NCBI RefSeq assembly: GCF_902459695.1
Contig: NZ_CABPRZ010000009.1
Span: 124,001 to 188,000, forward strand
DNA length: 64,000 nt
Source: Pandoraea terrae
GTDB lineage: Bacteria; Pseudomonadota; Gammaproteobacteria; Burkholderiales; Burkholderiaceae
Direction of reading: 5' to 3'
This document shows positions 17,243-26,341 of the stretch, piece after piece (position 1 is the stretch's first letter; each line of letters opens with the position of its first letter). A model generated the notes under the pieces. It ran no database searches, had not been told where the DNA came from, and saw only the letters and a program-made list of their open reading frames with translations. The position numbers and the translations under genes were made by a program.

Positions 17243-18319
17243 TCAATGCGGGAACGGCCAGATGCGCAGTTTTTCCTTGGCGATCTGCCACAGCCGCGCC
17301 AACCCGTGCGGCTCGACGATCAGGAAGAAAATGATCAAGGCGCCGAAAACCATCAGCTGGATATGCGAGACGGTCGCGTTGGTGAACGGCAGATGCAAAA
17401 ACGTGGCCAGCGCCGGCAACGTGCTGTCGAGCAGGATCGGTAACAGCAGGATGAACGCTGCGCCAAGGAAGCTGCCCAGAATGCTGCCCACACCGCCGAT
17501 GATGATCATGAACAGGATGCGGAACGACAGGTCGAGCGAAAAGCCGTCGGGTTCGACGGAGCCGAGATAACAGTACGCATACAGCGCGCCGGCCACGCCG
17601 CAGTAGAACGAGCTGACGGCGAACGCCAGCAGCTTCACGCGCATGAGCGGGATGCCGATGACTTCCGCCGCCACATCCATGTCGCGGACCGCCATCCACG
17701 CTCGGCCTGTGTGCGAGCGCACCAGATTCTTCGCGGCGAGCGCCATGACGGTGACGATACTGAGCACGAACAAGTACTTGCGCACCGGCGTATTGATGTC
17801 GAAGCCGAAGAGGGTGATCTTCTGCGCGGTGATCACGCCCGAGGCGCTGTTGTTCGACAGCCACGGGAATTTTGTCAGCACCCACAGCACGAAGAATTGC
17901 GCGGCGAGCGTGGCGACCGCGAGATAAAAGCCCTTGATGCGCAGCGACGGCAATCCGAACGCAATGCCGACGAGTGCCGCGCACACGCCGCCTAGCGCGA
18001 ACGACGCCAGGATCGGCATGCCCTCGATGCGCAGTTGAAAGTTGTACGAGGCGTACGCGCCGACGGCCATGAACGCCGCCGTGCCGAGCGACAGCTGGCC
18101 CGCGTAGCCGGTCAGGATGTTCAGGCCAAGCGCCGCCAGCGCGAACACCAGAAACGGCACGAGGATCGCCGAAAACCAGTATTCGGAGGCAAACCACGGC
18201 ACGACGCCGAAGGCCAGCGCCAGCAACGCGCCGACCGCGAGCCGGTCCTGCCGGATCGGAAAAATCTGACCGTCGGTTTCATACGAGGTCTTGAACTGCC
18301 CGGCTTCACGATAGAACAT
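17243..18319 (-). CDS. livM: Liv-type ABC transporter permease (LivM)
   Basis: A 358-residue membrane permease of the BPD_transp_2 family, about ten helices. It has an N-terminal cytoplasmic extension of roughly 27 residues before the first helix, common in LivM proteins. The family segment NILTGYAGQLSLGTAAFMAV is present near residue 68, and the coupling-loop region SHTGRAWMAVRDMDVAAEV near 208. It lies 33 nt downstream of livH and pairs with it as the second transmembrane subunit. Confidence 0.93.
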   Translation of the reverse strand: MFYREAGQFKTSYETDGQIFPIRQDRLAVGALLALAFGVVPWFASEYWFSAILVPFLVFALAALGLNILTGYAGQLSLGTAAFMAVGAYASYNFQLRIEGMPILASFALGGVCAALVGIAFGLPSLRIKGFYLAVATLAAQFFVLWVLTKFPWLSNNSASGVITAQKITLFGFDINTPVRKYLFVLSIVTVMALAAKNLVRSHTGRAWMAVRDMDVAAEVIGIPLMRVKLLAFAVSSFYCGVAGALYAYCYLGSVEPDGFSLDLSFRILFMIIIGGVGSILGSFLGAAFILLLPILLDSTLPALATFLHLPFTNATVSHIQLMVFGALIIFFLIVEPHGLARLWQIAKEKLRIWPFPH

Positions 18320-18352
18320 GGATGGCCTCTGTCATGTGTCGTAGGTGGCGCG

Positions 18353-19267
18353 TCAGACGCGGTCGATGTGCCGTTCGCCGAACAGCCCTTCAGGGCGCAC
18401 AAGCAGGAACAGCAGCGCGAAGACGTACGGAAACCACCCCTCGATACCGCCAAAATTGCCGCCGAACTGCGCTTGCAGCAATTGCGGCAGATAGATTTCC
18501 GCAAGCTTCTCCGCCGCGCCGATGATCAAGCCGCCGACGATCGCGCCCGGGATCGACGTGAAGCCGCCAAGAATCAGCACCGGCAAGGCCTTGAGCGCAG
18601 TCATGGTCAGGGCAAACTGCACGCCGTTGCGCGAGCCCCAGAGCATGCCGGCCACGAGCGCCACGAATCCCGACACGCCCCACACCACCACCCAGATGCG
18701 TTGCAGCGGAATGCCGAGCGAGAGGGCGGCCTGATGGTCGTCCGCGACCGCGCGCAGGGCGCGGCCGATGCTCGTCGCCCTGAAGAACAGGGCCAGCAGC
18801 GCTACCAGCACCGCCGCGATGCCGGCAGCCGCGAGGTCGAACTTGCTCACGAGCAAGCCGGTCGCGTTCATGACCGCGTCGATGGGTTCGTCGACAATGC
18901 CCAGCGCGAGCGGTCGTACCTCGTTGCCCCACAGCAGCGGCGCCAATCCTTCGAGGAAGAAGGACAGTCCGATCGTCGCCATGAACAGCGTGATCGGCGA
19001 CTGGTTCACCAGCTTGCGCAGCACGAACCGTTCCGTCGCCATGCCGACCAGGATCATCACGCCGAAGGCCCCGATGGCTGCCAGCCACAGCGGTGCGCCC
19101 CGCTCCATCAGCCCGACGACCGACAGCGCCGCGAAGTACACCATCGCGCCCTGGGCAAAGTTGAAGACGCCCGAAGCCTTGAAGATCAGTACGAAGCCGA
19201 GCGCCACCAGCGAATACATCACGCCCGAGAGCAGCCCGCCGATCAGGATTTCCAGAAAGAACTGCAT
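18353..19267 (-). CDS. livH: Liv-type ABC transporter permease (LivH)
   Basis: A 304-residue permease of the BPD_transp_2 family with about eight membrane helices. The start at 19267 (MQFFLEILIGGLLSG) is preferred over an ATG 12 nt upstream because GGAG then stands six nt before it. Family segments GLILIFKASGVFNFAQGAM-like and RATSIGRALRAVADDHQAA are visible. It is flanked by livG upstream (52-nt gap) and livM downstream, so the importer has a full set of G, H, M, binding protein and F. Confidence 0.93.
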   Translation of the reverse strand: MQFFLEILIGGLLSGVMYSLVALGFVLIFKASGVFNFAQGAMVYFAALSVVGLMERGAPLWLAAIGAFGVMILVGMATERFVLRKLVNQSPITLFMATIGLSFFLEGLAPLLWGNEVRPLALGIVDEPIDAVMNATGLLVSKFDLAAAGIAAVLVALLALFFRATSIGRALRAVADDHQAALSLGIPLQRIWVVVWGVSGFVALVAGMLWGSRNGVQFALTMTALKALPVLILGGFTSIPGAIVGGLIIGAAEKLAEIYLPQLLQAQFGGNFGGIEGWFPYVFALLFLLVRPEGLFGERHIDRV

Positions 19268-19318
19268 CGATGTCTCCATGACGCCGCAGCGTCGTCTCGC
19301 ACCCGTTATTCCGCGGGC

Positions 19319-20125
19319 TTAATGGTGATGGGCCGCGCCGAGATACGCGCGAATCACTTCGGGATCGGCCTTGACCTGGGCTGGTGCACCGTCGCCGATC
19401 TTCTTGCCGTAATCGAGCACCACGACGCGGTCGGAAATGTCCATCACCACACCCATATCGTGCTCGATCAGCACGATCGTCGTGCCGAACTGTTCATTGA
19501 CGTCGAGGATGAAGCGGCACATATCGCGCTTTTCTTCCAGATTCATGCCGGCCATCGGTTCGTCGAGCAGCAGCAATTCCGGCTCCGCCGCCAGCGCGCG
19601 TGCCAACTCGACACGTTTTTGCAGGCCATATGGCAGGCGGCCGACCGGCGTCTTGCGAATGTGCTGGATTTCCAGGAAGTCGATGATCTCCTCGACCTTC
19701 GCGCGATGCATCGTTTCCTCGCGGCGCGCAGGGCCCCACCAGATCGCATTGGCGATCAGGCCGGAGCGCATGCGCGTGTTACGGCCGGTCATGATGTTGT
19801 CGAGCACCGTCATGCCCTTGAACAAGGCGATGTTCTGGAACGTGCGTGCGACGCCGTTGCGCGCGGCTTCGGTCGGATGCATGCGCTGGCGCACTTTGCC
19901 GCGAAATACGATCTGACCGTGTTGCGGGTGATACACGCCGTTGATGACGTTGAGCATCGAACTCTTGCCCGCGCCGTTCGGGCCGATGATGGCGCGGATT
20001 TCGTGCTCCCGGACATCGAAGGAGATGTCGGTCAGCGCCTTGACGCCGCCGAACGACAGGCTGATGCGCTGCAGATCGAGCAGCACCTCGCCGGTCTTGC
20101 GGCCGGTGTTGCGAACTTCGCTCAT
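19319..20125 (-). CDS. livG: Liv-type ABC transporter ATP-binding protein (LivG)
   Basis: A 268-residue ATPase of the LivG branch. Walker A is GPNGAGKSS, the signature region LPYGLQKRVELARAL replaces canonical LSGGQ as in many LivGs, and Walker B is LLLLDEPMAGMN. The C-terminus ends with the LivG-type PEVIRAYLG block. It has a GGGGAA ribosome site and heads the transporter block immediately after the FadD-like ligase gene (about 100-nt gap). Confidence 0.93.
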   Translation of the reverse strand: MSEVRNTGRKTGEVLLDLQRISLSFGGVKALTDISFDVREHEIRAIIGPNGAGKSSMLNVINGVYHPQHGQIVFRGKVRQRMHPTEAARNGVARTFQNIALFKGMTVLDNIMTGRNTRMRSGLIANAIWWGPARREETMHRAKVEEIIDFLEIQHIRKTPVGRLPYGLQKRVELARALAAEPELLLLDEPMAGMNLEEKRDMCRFILDVNEQFGTTIVLIEHDMGVVMDISDRVVVLDYGKKIGDGAPAQVKADPEVIRAYLGAAHHH

Positions 20126-20225
20126 GCGTTCCCCTACTGAAAACGGATGCGATGGCGGGTCAACCCCGTCGAATGAAAGCCTGTCACCGAATGCCGCCTG
20201 ACCCTGCCGAATCCCCGCGGAATCG

Positions 20226-22214
20226 TTAAGCGGCGCACCGCAGTGGCTTCGCAGGCGCGGGGTCTTCCGCGGGCGCGCGCGTGCCGATCACGCGCGCGGG
20301 ATGGATCGCGATCGTGGCGCTGACGCTGCCCTCGCGGCCGTCCTCGAACTTCACGCGGGTCTCGATGAACTGCGACGTCTTGCCCGTATAGAGCGCGTCG
20401 ATCAATACGCCGTATTTCTCGGCGATGAAGCCGCGCCGCACCTTGCGCGTGCGCGTGAGCTCATCGTCGTCCGGGTCGAGTTCCTTGTGCAGGATCAGGA
20501 AGCGATGGATTTGCGCCGCGGCAAACGCCGGCTCCCTGGACATGGCTTCATTAACCTGTTCCACGCAACCGAGGATCAATTGCGCGACCTCCGGATGGCT
20601 GGCGAGATCCACGTACCCCGCGTAAGCCAGATTGTTTCGCTCGGCCCAGTTGCCGACGGCGTCCAAGTCAATGTTGATGAACGCGCAGACTTCATCGCGC
20701 GCGTCGCCGAACGCAACCGCTTCCTTGATGTACGAGAAGAACTTGAGCTTGTTCTCGATGTATTTCGGGGCAAACAGCGCGCCGCCGGCGAGCTTGCCGA
20801 CATCCTTGGCGCGGTCGATGATGCGCAGATGTCCGTCGGCGTCGATAATGCCGGCGTCACCTGTGCGGAAGTAGCCGTTCTCGTCAAGCGCTTCGCGGGT
20901 CGCGTCGGGGCGCTTGTAGTATCCCTTGAGCAAGCCCACGCCACGCACCAGCACTTCGCCGCTCTGGGCGATCTTGATCTCCATGCCGGGCGCAACCGGT
21001 CCCACGCTGTCGAAGCGCACTTGGCGATCCGGCTGCAGGCACACGTAGGCGCACGTTTCCGTCTGGCCGTAGAACTGCTTCAGGTTGATGCCGATCGCGC
21101 GGTAGAAGCGGAACAGGTCGGGGCCGATGGCCTCGCCCGCCGTGTATGCCACGCGGATGCGGCTCATGCCGAGCGTGTTGCGCAACGGTCCATACACGCA
21201 CAGGTTGCCGAGGGCATATCGCAGACGATCCAGGAGATTGACATGCGCGCCATCGAGCACCGCTGCGCCGCATCGGCGCGCGACGTTCATGAAGTAGCCG
21301 AACATCGCTCGCTTGAAGGCGCCCGCGTCTTCCATCCGGATCATGACTTGCGTGAGGACGTTTTCGTACACGCGCGGCGGCGCGAAGTAGTAGGTCGGGC
21401 CGATCTCGCGCATGTCCGTCGCCACCGTGTTCGGCGACTCTGGACAATTGACGGTGAAGCCGGCCACCAACGCCTGCGCGTACGAGAAGAGGTTGTCGCC
21501 CACCCAGGCCATCGGCAGGTAGGACAGCACTTCGTCGCCCGGGCCGAGGCCGTCGAAGCCGCAACCGTGATGCGCGGCGCCGATCAGGCCGGCGTGCGAA
21601 TGGCAAACGCCCTTGGGCTTGCCGGTCGTGCCGGAGGTGTAAAGGATGATCGCCGTGTCCTCAGGATCCCCCTGGGCGACGGCGTCGTCGAAATGGCGCG
21701 GATGTTGCGCATCGAAGGTACGCCCCTGTTCGAGCGCCGCTTCGAACGACATCAGCCCGGGCGCATCATAATTGCGCAGGCCGCGGGGATCGTCATAAAT
21801 GATGTGGCGCAAGCGCTGGCTGAAGCCCGGCACGGTATCGCGAATCTCCAGCAGCTTGTCGACCTGCTCCTGATCCTCGACGATCGCAAAATCGATCTCG
21901 GCGTCTTGCAGCACATGGGTCATCTCCTGTGCTACGGCATCCTGATAAAGCGGCACCGGCACGCCGCCGAGGGCCTGCGCAGCCGTCATCGCCCAATACA
22001 GGCGCACGCGGTTATTGCCGATGATGGCGAGATTGTCGCCACGTTTGAATCCGGCGGCGGCCAGCGCACAAGCGAGAAGGCGCACTTCATGCGCCGCTTC
22101 CTGCCAGGTCCAGCATTGCCAGATCCCCAGGTCCTTTTCCCGGTAGGCCACGCGCGTGCCGCGCAGTGCGGCGTGTTGCTGCAATAGCCGCGGGAAGGTT
22201 GTCCGCTCCTGCAT
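20226..22214 (-). CDS. FadD-like long-chain acyl-CoA synthetase (AMP-binding)
   Basis: A 662-residue adenylate-forming ligase. The P-loop-like motif TAIILYTSGTTGKPKGVCHS lies near residue 190, the A5 region QFYGQTETCAYVC near 390 and the A8 hinge YFRTGDAGIIDADGHLRIID near 470. The length and C-terminal domain resemble long-chain or FadD15-type ligases. It is the first gene of the minus-strand transporter cluster, with AGGAG just upstream of the ATG, and faces a divergent Crp/Fnr regulator. With the PaaK-like ligase it gives the cluster two CoA-activating enzymes; the acid is unknown. Confidence 0.88.
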   Translation of the reverse strand: MQERTTFPRLLQQHAALRGTRVAYREKDLGIWQCWTWQEAAHEVRLLACALAAAGFKRGDNLAIIGNNRVRLYWAMTAAQALGGVPVPLYQDAVAQEMTHVLQDAEIDFAIVEDQEQVDKLLEIRDTVPGFSQRLRHIIYDDPRGLRNYDAPGLMSFEAALEQGRTFDAQHPRHFDDAVAQGDPEDTAIILYTSGTTGKPKGVCHSHAGLIGAAHHGCGFDGLGPGDEVLSYLPMAWVGDNLFSYAQALVAGFTVNCPESPNTVATDMREIGPTYYFAPPRVYENVLTQVMIRMEDAGAFKRAMFGYFMNVARRCGAAVLDGAHVNLLDRLRYALGNLCVYGPLRNTLGMSRIRVAYTAGEAIGPDLFRFYRAIGINLKQFYGQTETCAYVCLQPDRQVRFDSVGPVAPGMEIKIAQSGEVLVRGVGLLKGYYKRPDATREALDENGYFRTGDAGIIDADGHLRIIDRAKDVGKLAGGALFAPKYIENKLKFFSYIKEAVAFGDARDEVCAFINIDLDAVGNWAERNNLAYAGYVDLASHPEVAQLILGCVEQVNEAMSREPAFAAAQIHRFLILHKELDPDDDELTRTRKVRRGFIAEKYGVLIDALYTGKTSQFIETRVKFEDGREGSVSATIAIHPARVIGTRAPAEDPAPAKPLRCAA

Positions 22215-22275
22215 GCCTGTCTCCTGTATCTCGCCGCCTTTTCGAGTTTAAGATACTCCATGGCCCGGGGCGGCT

Positions 22276-22293
22276 TTGTCGCCTGGATGACAA
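22276..22293. promoter_or_regulatory. TTGTC-N8-GACAA inverted repeat, candidate Crp/Fnr operator
   Basis: A perfect 5-bp inverted repeat with an 8-nt spacer lies in the 97-nt divergent gap between the FadD-like ligase and the Crp/Fnr-family gene. Spacing between arms resembles Crp/Fnr sites (TGTGA-N6-TCACA, TTGAT-N4-ATCAA). It lies 18 nt upstream of the regulator ATG, fitting autoregulation. Confidence 0.5.
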
Positions 22294-22311
22294 TCAAGGG
22301 AAAGTCCCTAT

Positions 22312-22983
22312 ATGTCGCTTGAAAACCTATTGCAGCGCAGCGTATGGGCGCAAGGTCTGACAGACGCGCAACGCGAGCGCGTGTATGCCGAAACGCAGGC
22401 GCGGCCGATCGCCGGCGGCGGGTATGTGTGCCGCAAGGGCGACCCGTCGCAGGCGTGGTTCGGCGTGATCGAAGGGCTCGTCAAGATCACGACGGTGTCG
22501 GCCAGCGGCAAGTCGGTGACCTTTACCGGCGTGCCTGCGGGCGCCTGGTTCGGCGAAGGGTCGCTGCTCAAGCGCGAAAATCGCAAATACGACGTGCTCG
22601 CCCTGCGCGACTCGGTCGTCGCGCATATGCCGATCGCGACCTTCGAATGGTTGCTGGATACGAGCATTCCGTTCAACCGCTTCCTGATCCTGCAGTTGAA
22701 CGAACGGCTCGGCCAGTTCATCGCCGCCGTCGAACACGAGCGCCTGCTCGATACCGACGCACGCGTCGCACGCTCGCTCTCGGCCATGTTCAACCCGTAT
22801 CTGTACCCCGGCAACGACATGACAGTTCAGATTTCCCAGGAAGAACTGAGCTACCTGGCCGGCGTGTCGCGCCAACGCGTCAATCTGGCCCTCAAGGTGC
22901 TCGAACAGGCAGGGCTCCTGAAGGTGGACTATGGTGTCCTGACGATTCTCGATCTCGAAGGATTGCGCGAGTTCGGCATGTAA
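22312..22983 (+). CDS. Crp/Fnr-family transcriptional regulator
   Basis: A 223-residue regulator with an N-terminal cyclic-nucleotide-binding-like beta roll (GVPAGAWFGEGSLLKRE at residues 75-91) and a C-terminal winged helix with recognition region ISQEELSYLAGVSRQRVNLAL. No N-terminal cysteine cluster like that of Fnr is seen, so oxygen sensing through an Fe-S cluster is unlikely. It is divergent from the ligase-transporter cluster and is the obvious candidate for its control, perhaps sensing a CoA thioester or a nucleotide. Effector not known. Confidence 0.9.
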   Translation: MSLENLLQRSVWAQGLTDAQRERVYAETQARPIAGGGYVCRKGDPSQAWFGVIEGLVKITTVSASGKSVTFTGVPAGAWFGEGSLLKRENRKYDVLALRDSVVAHMPIATFEWLLDTSIPFNRFLILQLNERLGQFIAAVEHERLLDTDARVARSLSAMFNPYLYPGNDMTVQISQEELSYLAGVSRQRVNLALKVLEQAGLLKVDYGVLTILDLEGLREFGM

Positions 22984-23127
22984 TTCGCTCAAGATTCAAG
23001 ATTTTTGCCGGATTCCTGACCGGGAGGGGCGAGCCAGGACGTTTTTTAATGACGCGCGGTGACCTTTTACGGTGAGATACGTTAGAATTCCCGGCATATC
23101 GGGCCCACGTGCCAGGAAGTCTTTACG

Positions 23128-23937
23128 ATGAGCCGTATTTCCCTCACCCTCTCCGATTCGGCACTCTCCGACCTGCGCAAGGACTTCGACGCCTTCGTGC
23201 GCATTTCCGCGGCTGTCGACCGTCATTTCACGCCGCCGCCCTTCGACGACTTTCTGCGCGCGCGCCTGCTCGACAGCACCGTGCCGCTGACCGAAGCGGC
23301 CGTCGCGCAATTGCTGGCCGGCGGCCATTACGCCTGGGCCAAGCGCACTTTCGACAAGCAATTCCCGGACGTCGTCTCGATTATTCTCAATCAGGCGCGT
23401 CAGCACGGCTTCTACTTCGTGTCGCGGCCCGAGTGGAGCCGTGAAGATCTGGCGCGTCAGGCCACCCGCTGGGCCGAAGGGATCGTTCGCGAGGCCAAAG
23501 GCGAGGAAAGGACCGTCGAATCGCTGGCCGGGCAGATCGTGACCTCCTCGCAAGACCTGCGTGCGCTTGAAGCGGCACTCCAGACGCCCGCCTGGCGCGC
23601 CGCGTCGCTGCTGCGCGAGCGCGTATTCGAGGCCAAACGCGGCGTCGAGACGGCGCGCGCGTTTGCCGCACGGGAAAAACTCGGGGAATTGAAGGCGCTG
23701 CTCGACCTGGGCGTCATCTATGGCTCGGTCGGTGCCCAGGAAGGCCAACAGATGCTTGACTATTTGCGCGTGCTGCGCCCGGAGCTGTTCAACGACGATG
23801 CGGGCATTCTCGAGCGCATCGCCGGCTGGCTGCGCCATCTGCTGACGCCCGCGCCGGTGCGCCCGGCGGCAATCGCCCCGGCGCCCGGCAGGATCACCGA
23901 CCCGGCGGCGGCGCCGCCAACACCTGTCAGCGAATGA
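23128..23937 (+). CDS. Conserved-looking protein of unknown function (269 aa)
   Basis: A soluble protein without signal peptide or membrane helix. It is mostly helical with repeated short amphipathic helices, and ends in a proline/alanine-rich tail of about 30 residues (ITDPAAAPPTPVSE). An AGGAAG ribosome site precedes the ATG. I do not recognise the family. It is separated by 144 nt from the upstream Crp/Fnr gene and overlaps the convergent EamA gene by 11 nt at its 3' end, so it is likely transcribed alone. Codon use is like that of its neighbours. Confidence 0.75.
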   Translation: MSRISLTLSDSALSDLRKDFDAFVRISAAVDRHFTPPPFDDFLRARLLDSTVPLTEAAVAQLLAGGHYAWAKRTFDKQFPDVVSIILNQARQHGFYFVSRPEWSREDLARQATRWAEGIVREAKGEERTVESLAGQIVTSSQDLRALEAALQTPAWRAASLLRERVFEAKRGVETARAFAAREKLGELKALLDLGVIYGSVGAQEGQQMLDYLRVLRPELFNDDAGILERIAGWLRHLLTPAPVRPAAIAPAPGRITDPAAAPPTPVSE

Positions 23938-24820
23938 AAATCAGCGCCACCCCCGCGCCTGCCAGCAAGGCGCCGTACCATGCGCCGGCGGCCGGCGCCT
24001 GCCGGGTACGCAGCCACAGCAGCGGCAGCACCATGATCGGCGTCGTGGCCGAAAGCGTTGCGATCACGCCCGTGTTACCACGCCCCATGCCATAGAGCAG
24101 CAAGGTCATGCCGACGGCCACGCCGATAAATCCCGAAAGGGCCGTCAGCCCGATCACTTTCGGCGTAAGCGCGGCAAAGGTTGCCCGGCCACGGCGGGCC
24201 GCCAGCGCCGTCAGCCCGAGCGCCGACACGGCCACACGCACGGCCGAAGCCCCCACCGGGTCCACGCCCGCCGCCATCACCGGCTTGGCGATCAGCGTGC
24301 CGATCGAATGGCACAACGCCGCCGTCAGGCCGATCGCCACGCCCGTCTTGACATCCCCTCGCACCGTTTCCCAATGATGCGCGCCTTCACGGCGCCCGCC
24401 GAAGGCGATCGCCAGCGCGACGCCCGCGGTCACCAGCGCGATTCCGGCGACCGCGCGCCACCCAAGCTGCTCGCCGAGCAGCAGATAGCCGAGAACGGCC
24501 GTCATGGGCGCATTCGTCGCGAAGATAATTGAGTTGCGGCGCGGACCGAGCCGGCCGAGCGAGGTATACAAAATGGTATCGCCGACCAGGATGCCGACGA
24601 GCCCCGAGGCCGTCAGCCGCAGCCACTGCCCCGCGTCGAGCGACGGCCACCCGCGCAGGCACGCCAGCGCCACGAGCAGCATGGCGAGCACGAGCAACAT
24701 GCGAACGTAATTGAAGGCGAAAGAGCCGGCCTGACGGACCGGATGGATGGCGATCATGCCGCTGCAGGCCCAGCACAACGCGGCGCCAAGTGCCGCCAGA
24801 TAAGCGAGATGGGTTGTCAT
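23927..24820 (-). CDS. EamA/DMT-family transporter
   Basis: A 297-residue membrane protein with ten predicted helices in two EamA repeats (residues 1-140 and 150-290), the drug/metabolite exporter layout. The start at 24820 (MTTHLAYLAALGAALCWACS) is chosen because it opens directly into the first helix; an ATG at 24850 adds ten polar residues and neither has a strong ribosome site. It is convergent with the unknown gene on the other strand, overlapping by 11 nt. DMT proteins commonly export amino acids or metabolites; the substrate is unknown. Confidence 0.88.
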   Translation of the reverse strand: MTTHLAYLAALGAALCWACSGMIAIHPVRQAGSFAFNYVRMLLVLAMLLVALACLRGWPSLDAGQWLRLTASGLVGILVGDTILYTSLGRLGPRRNSIIFATNAPMTAVLGYLLLGEQLGWRAVAGIALVTAGVALAIAFGGRREGAHHWETVRGDVKTGVAIGLTAALCHSIGTLIAKPVMAAGVDPVGASAVRVAVSALGLTALAARRGRATFAALTPKVIGLTALSGFIGVAVGMTLLLYGMGRGNTGVIATLSATTPIMVLPLLWLRTRQAPAAGAWYGALLAGAGVALIFIR

Positions 24821-25538
24821 TGTCGAGGAAATGGCCCGCGCGCGAGCCATCGCACGCGCCGGTGGGGGGCCATTATAGTCCCCGGCCGGCGGCCGATGCG
24901 TTCATTTCCGCGATTTGGAAGCTACTGAACCTACGTGCCGGCACTTACGTTTCAGAATTGAAACATTTTTGGCATGTTTGGATGACGCTGCCTGAGCCGC
25001 GCCGGCAAATTGTTTTGCCGATCAAGCGCCTACCTTCACTGGCATGGATCTCGCATGAATTGCCTCACGATTTGGACACCGTAGTCATAAGGTGATCCTT
25101 ACCCGCGGTAGCACGGTTCGCACTCAATGTGGTGCAACTGAGACACAAAACTATAGCAACCGAAAACGCGGCACAGGAAAAAAAGAGCGCACGAATGCCA
25201 CGATGCGCAAGTGTGGACAACGGGGGATTGCGTGGAAAGAGCGCACGTATGTTTCACGGGGGAAGTCGGGGCGATCTACCTCACCAGTGGTCGCTCGCCT
25301 GACAGGACTGACCGCGCGCCGGCGTCAGCCGCCAGCGCACACGCAAGTCGCCGTGACCATCATGGCCGCGACGGCGCGGCCCCCGTCGTCACTGCACGTA
25401 TTGCCTCGACCGGGCGCCGTGCCACACAACAAACACCTTCTGTCGACGCGTTCATCGAAAGCCCATCCCCGCTCCCTGGAAACATCCGGGGTCAGCATCC
25501 CGTCCGCCGAATCGCCACCGCCCCTCGAGGAGAAGCCC
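24821..25538. other. Intergenic stretch of about 720 nt without a clear gene
   Basis: An open frame precedes the methyltransferase-like gene on the plus strand from 25092, but its translation is low-complexity and arginine-rich with no ribosome site, so I treat it as non-coding. The left part (24900-25210) is visibly richer in A and T than the flanks, for example gaattgaaacatttttggca. I see no tRNA, repeat array or mobile-element end in it. Promoters for both flanking genes must lie here. Confidence 0.6.
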
Positions 25539-26264
25539 ATGCTATCGCCTGAACAACAACGAGAACTGACCATGCCCGGCCACGATAACCCGTCCCTCCC
25601 GATAAGCACCGGACTGGAAGCTCCTCGAGACTCATCGCCCGGCCGGCCACGCACGCACGACGAATTGTTCGAAGTCGTCGTGCGCGTGAGCGCGACCCTT
25701 TTGCTGAGCCTGTTTGCCTACAGTGCCGTCGTTCACTGGCGAGCGGAGCCCGGCCGGATCACCCTGTTGCTTCTGGTCGTCGACGCGTTCTTGATCATGG
25801 GCCTCTCGCTGTTTGCACGGGTGCCGAAGAAGCGCGACTGGGGGCCAGTTTCATTCCTATGTACGATGGGCGCGACGTATTACTTCCTCGCAGTTCAGCT
25901 TGCGCCGGGAACGAAGCTTATTCCCGAAACCCTCGGGGCAATCCTGCAAGTGTCGGGAATTCTCTGGCAATTTTTTGCCAAGGCGTCGCTGCGTGGCTCG
26001 TTCGGCCTCTTGCCCGCCAATCGCGGCATCGTGTCGCGCGGCGCCTATCGTTTCATGCGGCATCCGATGTATCTTGGCTATCTCATCACCGACATCGGCT
26101 TTCTGTTCACAAACTTCGGATGGCAAAATTTGTTGGTGTATGGCATCCAGTTTGGCCTTCAAGTTGGCCGCATCATTCGCGAGGAGCGACTCTTGTCCGC
26201 GGATCAAAGCTACCGCGCATACATGGGCAAGGTTCGATATCGTGTAATTCCGGGAATTTTCTGA
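25539..26264 (+). CDS. Isoprenylcysteine carboxylmethyltransferase-like membrane protein
   Basis: About 241 residues from the ATG at 25539, selected for its cgaggagaa ribosome site; longer in-frame versions have unlikely sequence. The first 45 residues are polar, followed by five or so membrane helices. The C-terminal PEMT/ICMT-type signature is clear: GIVSRGAYRFMRHPMYLGYL then REERLL and YRAYMGKVRYRVIPGIF. Such proteins methylate small lipophilic or phospholipid substrates using SAM, though bacterial members are mostly uncharacterised. It stands alone between an AT-rich gap and a decayed insertion sequence. Its substrate is unknown. Confidence 0.8.
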   Translation: MLSPEQQRELTMPGHDNPSLPISTGLEAPRDSSPGRPRTHDELFEVVVRVSATLLLSLFAYSAVVHWRAEPGRITLLLLVVDAFLIMGLSLFARVPKKRDWGPVSFLCTMGATYYFLAVQLAPGTKLIPETLGAILQVSGILWQFFAKASLRGSFGLLPANRGIVSRGAYRFMRHPMYLGYLITDIGFLFTNFGWQNLLVYGIQFGLQVGRIIREERLLSADQSYRAYMGKVRYRVIPGIF

Positions 26265-26271
26265 TTCGAAA

Positions 26272-26302
26272 GCCGCACCGAGGAATGCGCAAGCGGTGCG
26301 GC
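26272..26302 (+). terminator. 9-bp hairpin after methyltransferase-like gene
   Basis: Arms gccgcaccg (26272-26280) and cggtgcggc (26294-26302) pair perfectly around a 13-nt loop, 8 nt after the stop codon. No T-run follows, so this is either a weak or factor-assisted terminator or a 3' stabilising hairpin. Confidence 0.4.
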
Positions 26303-26341
26303 GGGCAGCGGTGTCGGGCTTGCGCCCGGAATGCTGCTGCC

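Noticed and set aside
20301-22187. Open frame of 628 codons on the plus strand
   Set aside because: It is antisense to the FadD-like ligase, has no recognisable motif and its composition is typical of a reverse-strand artefact.
25092-25538. N-terminal extension of the methyltransferase-like gene
   Set aside because: The extra 149 codons are low-complexity and basic, lack a ribosome site, and the ATG at 25539 has a good one.
26272-26302. Strong rho-independent terminator
   Set aside because: The stem is perfect but has no following T-run, so it is listed only as a low-confidence hairpin.
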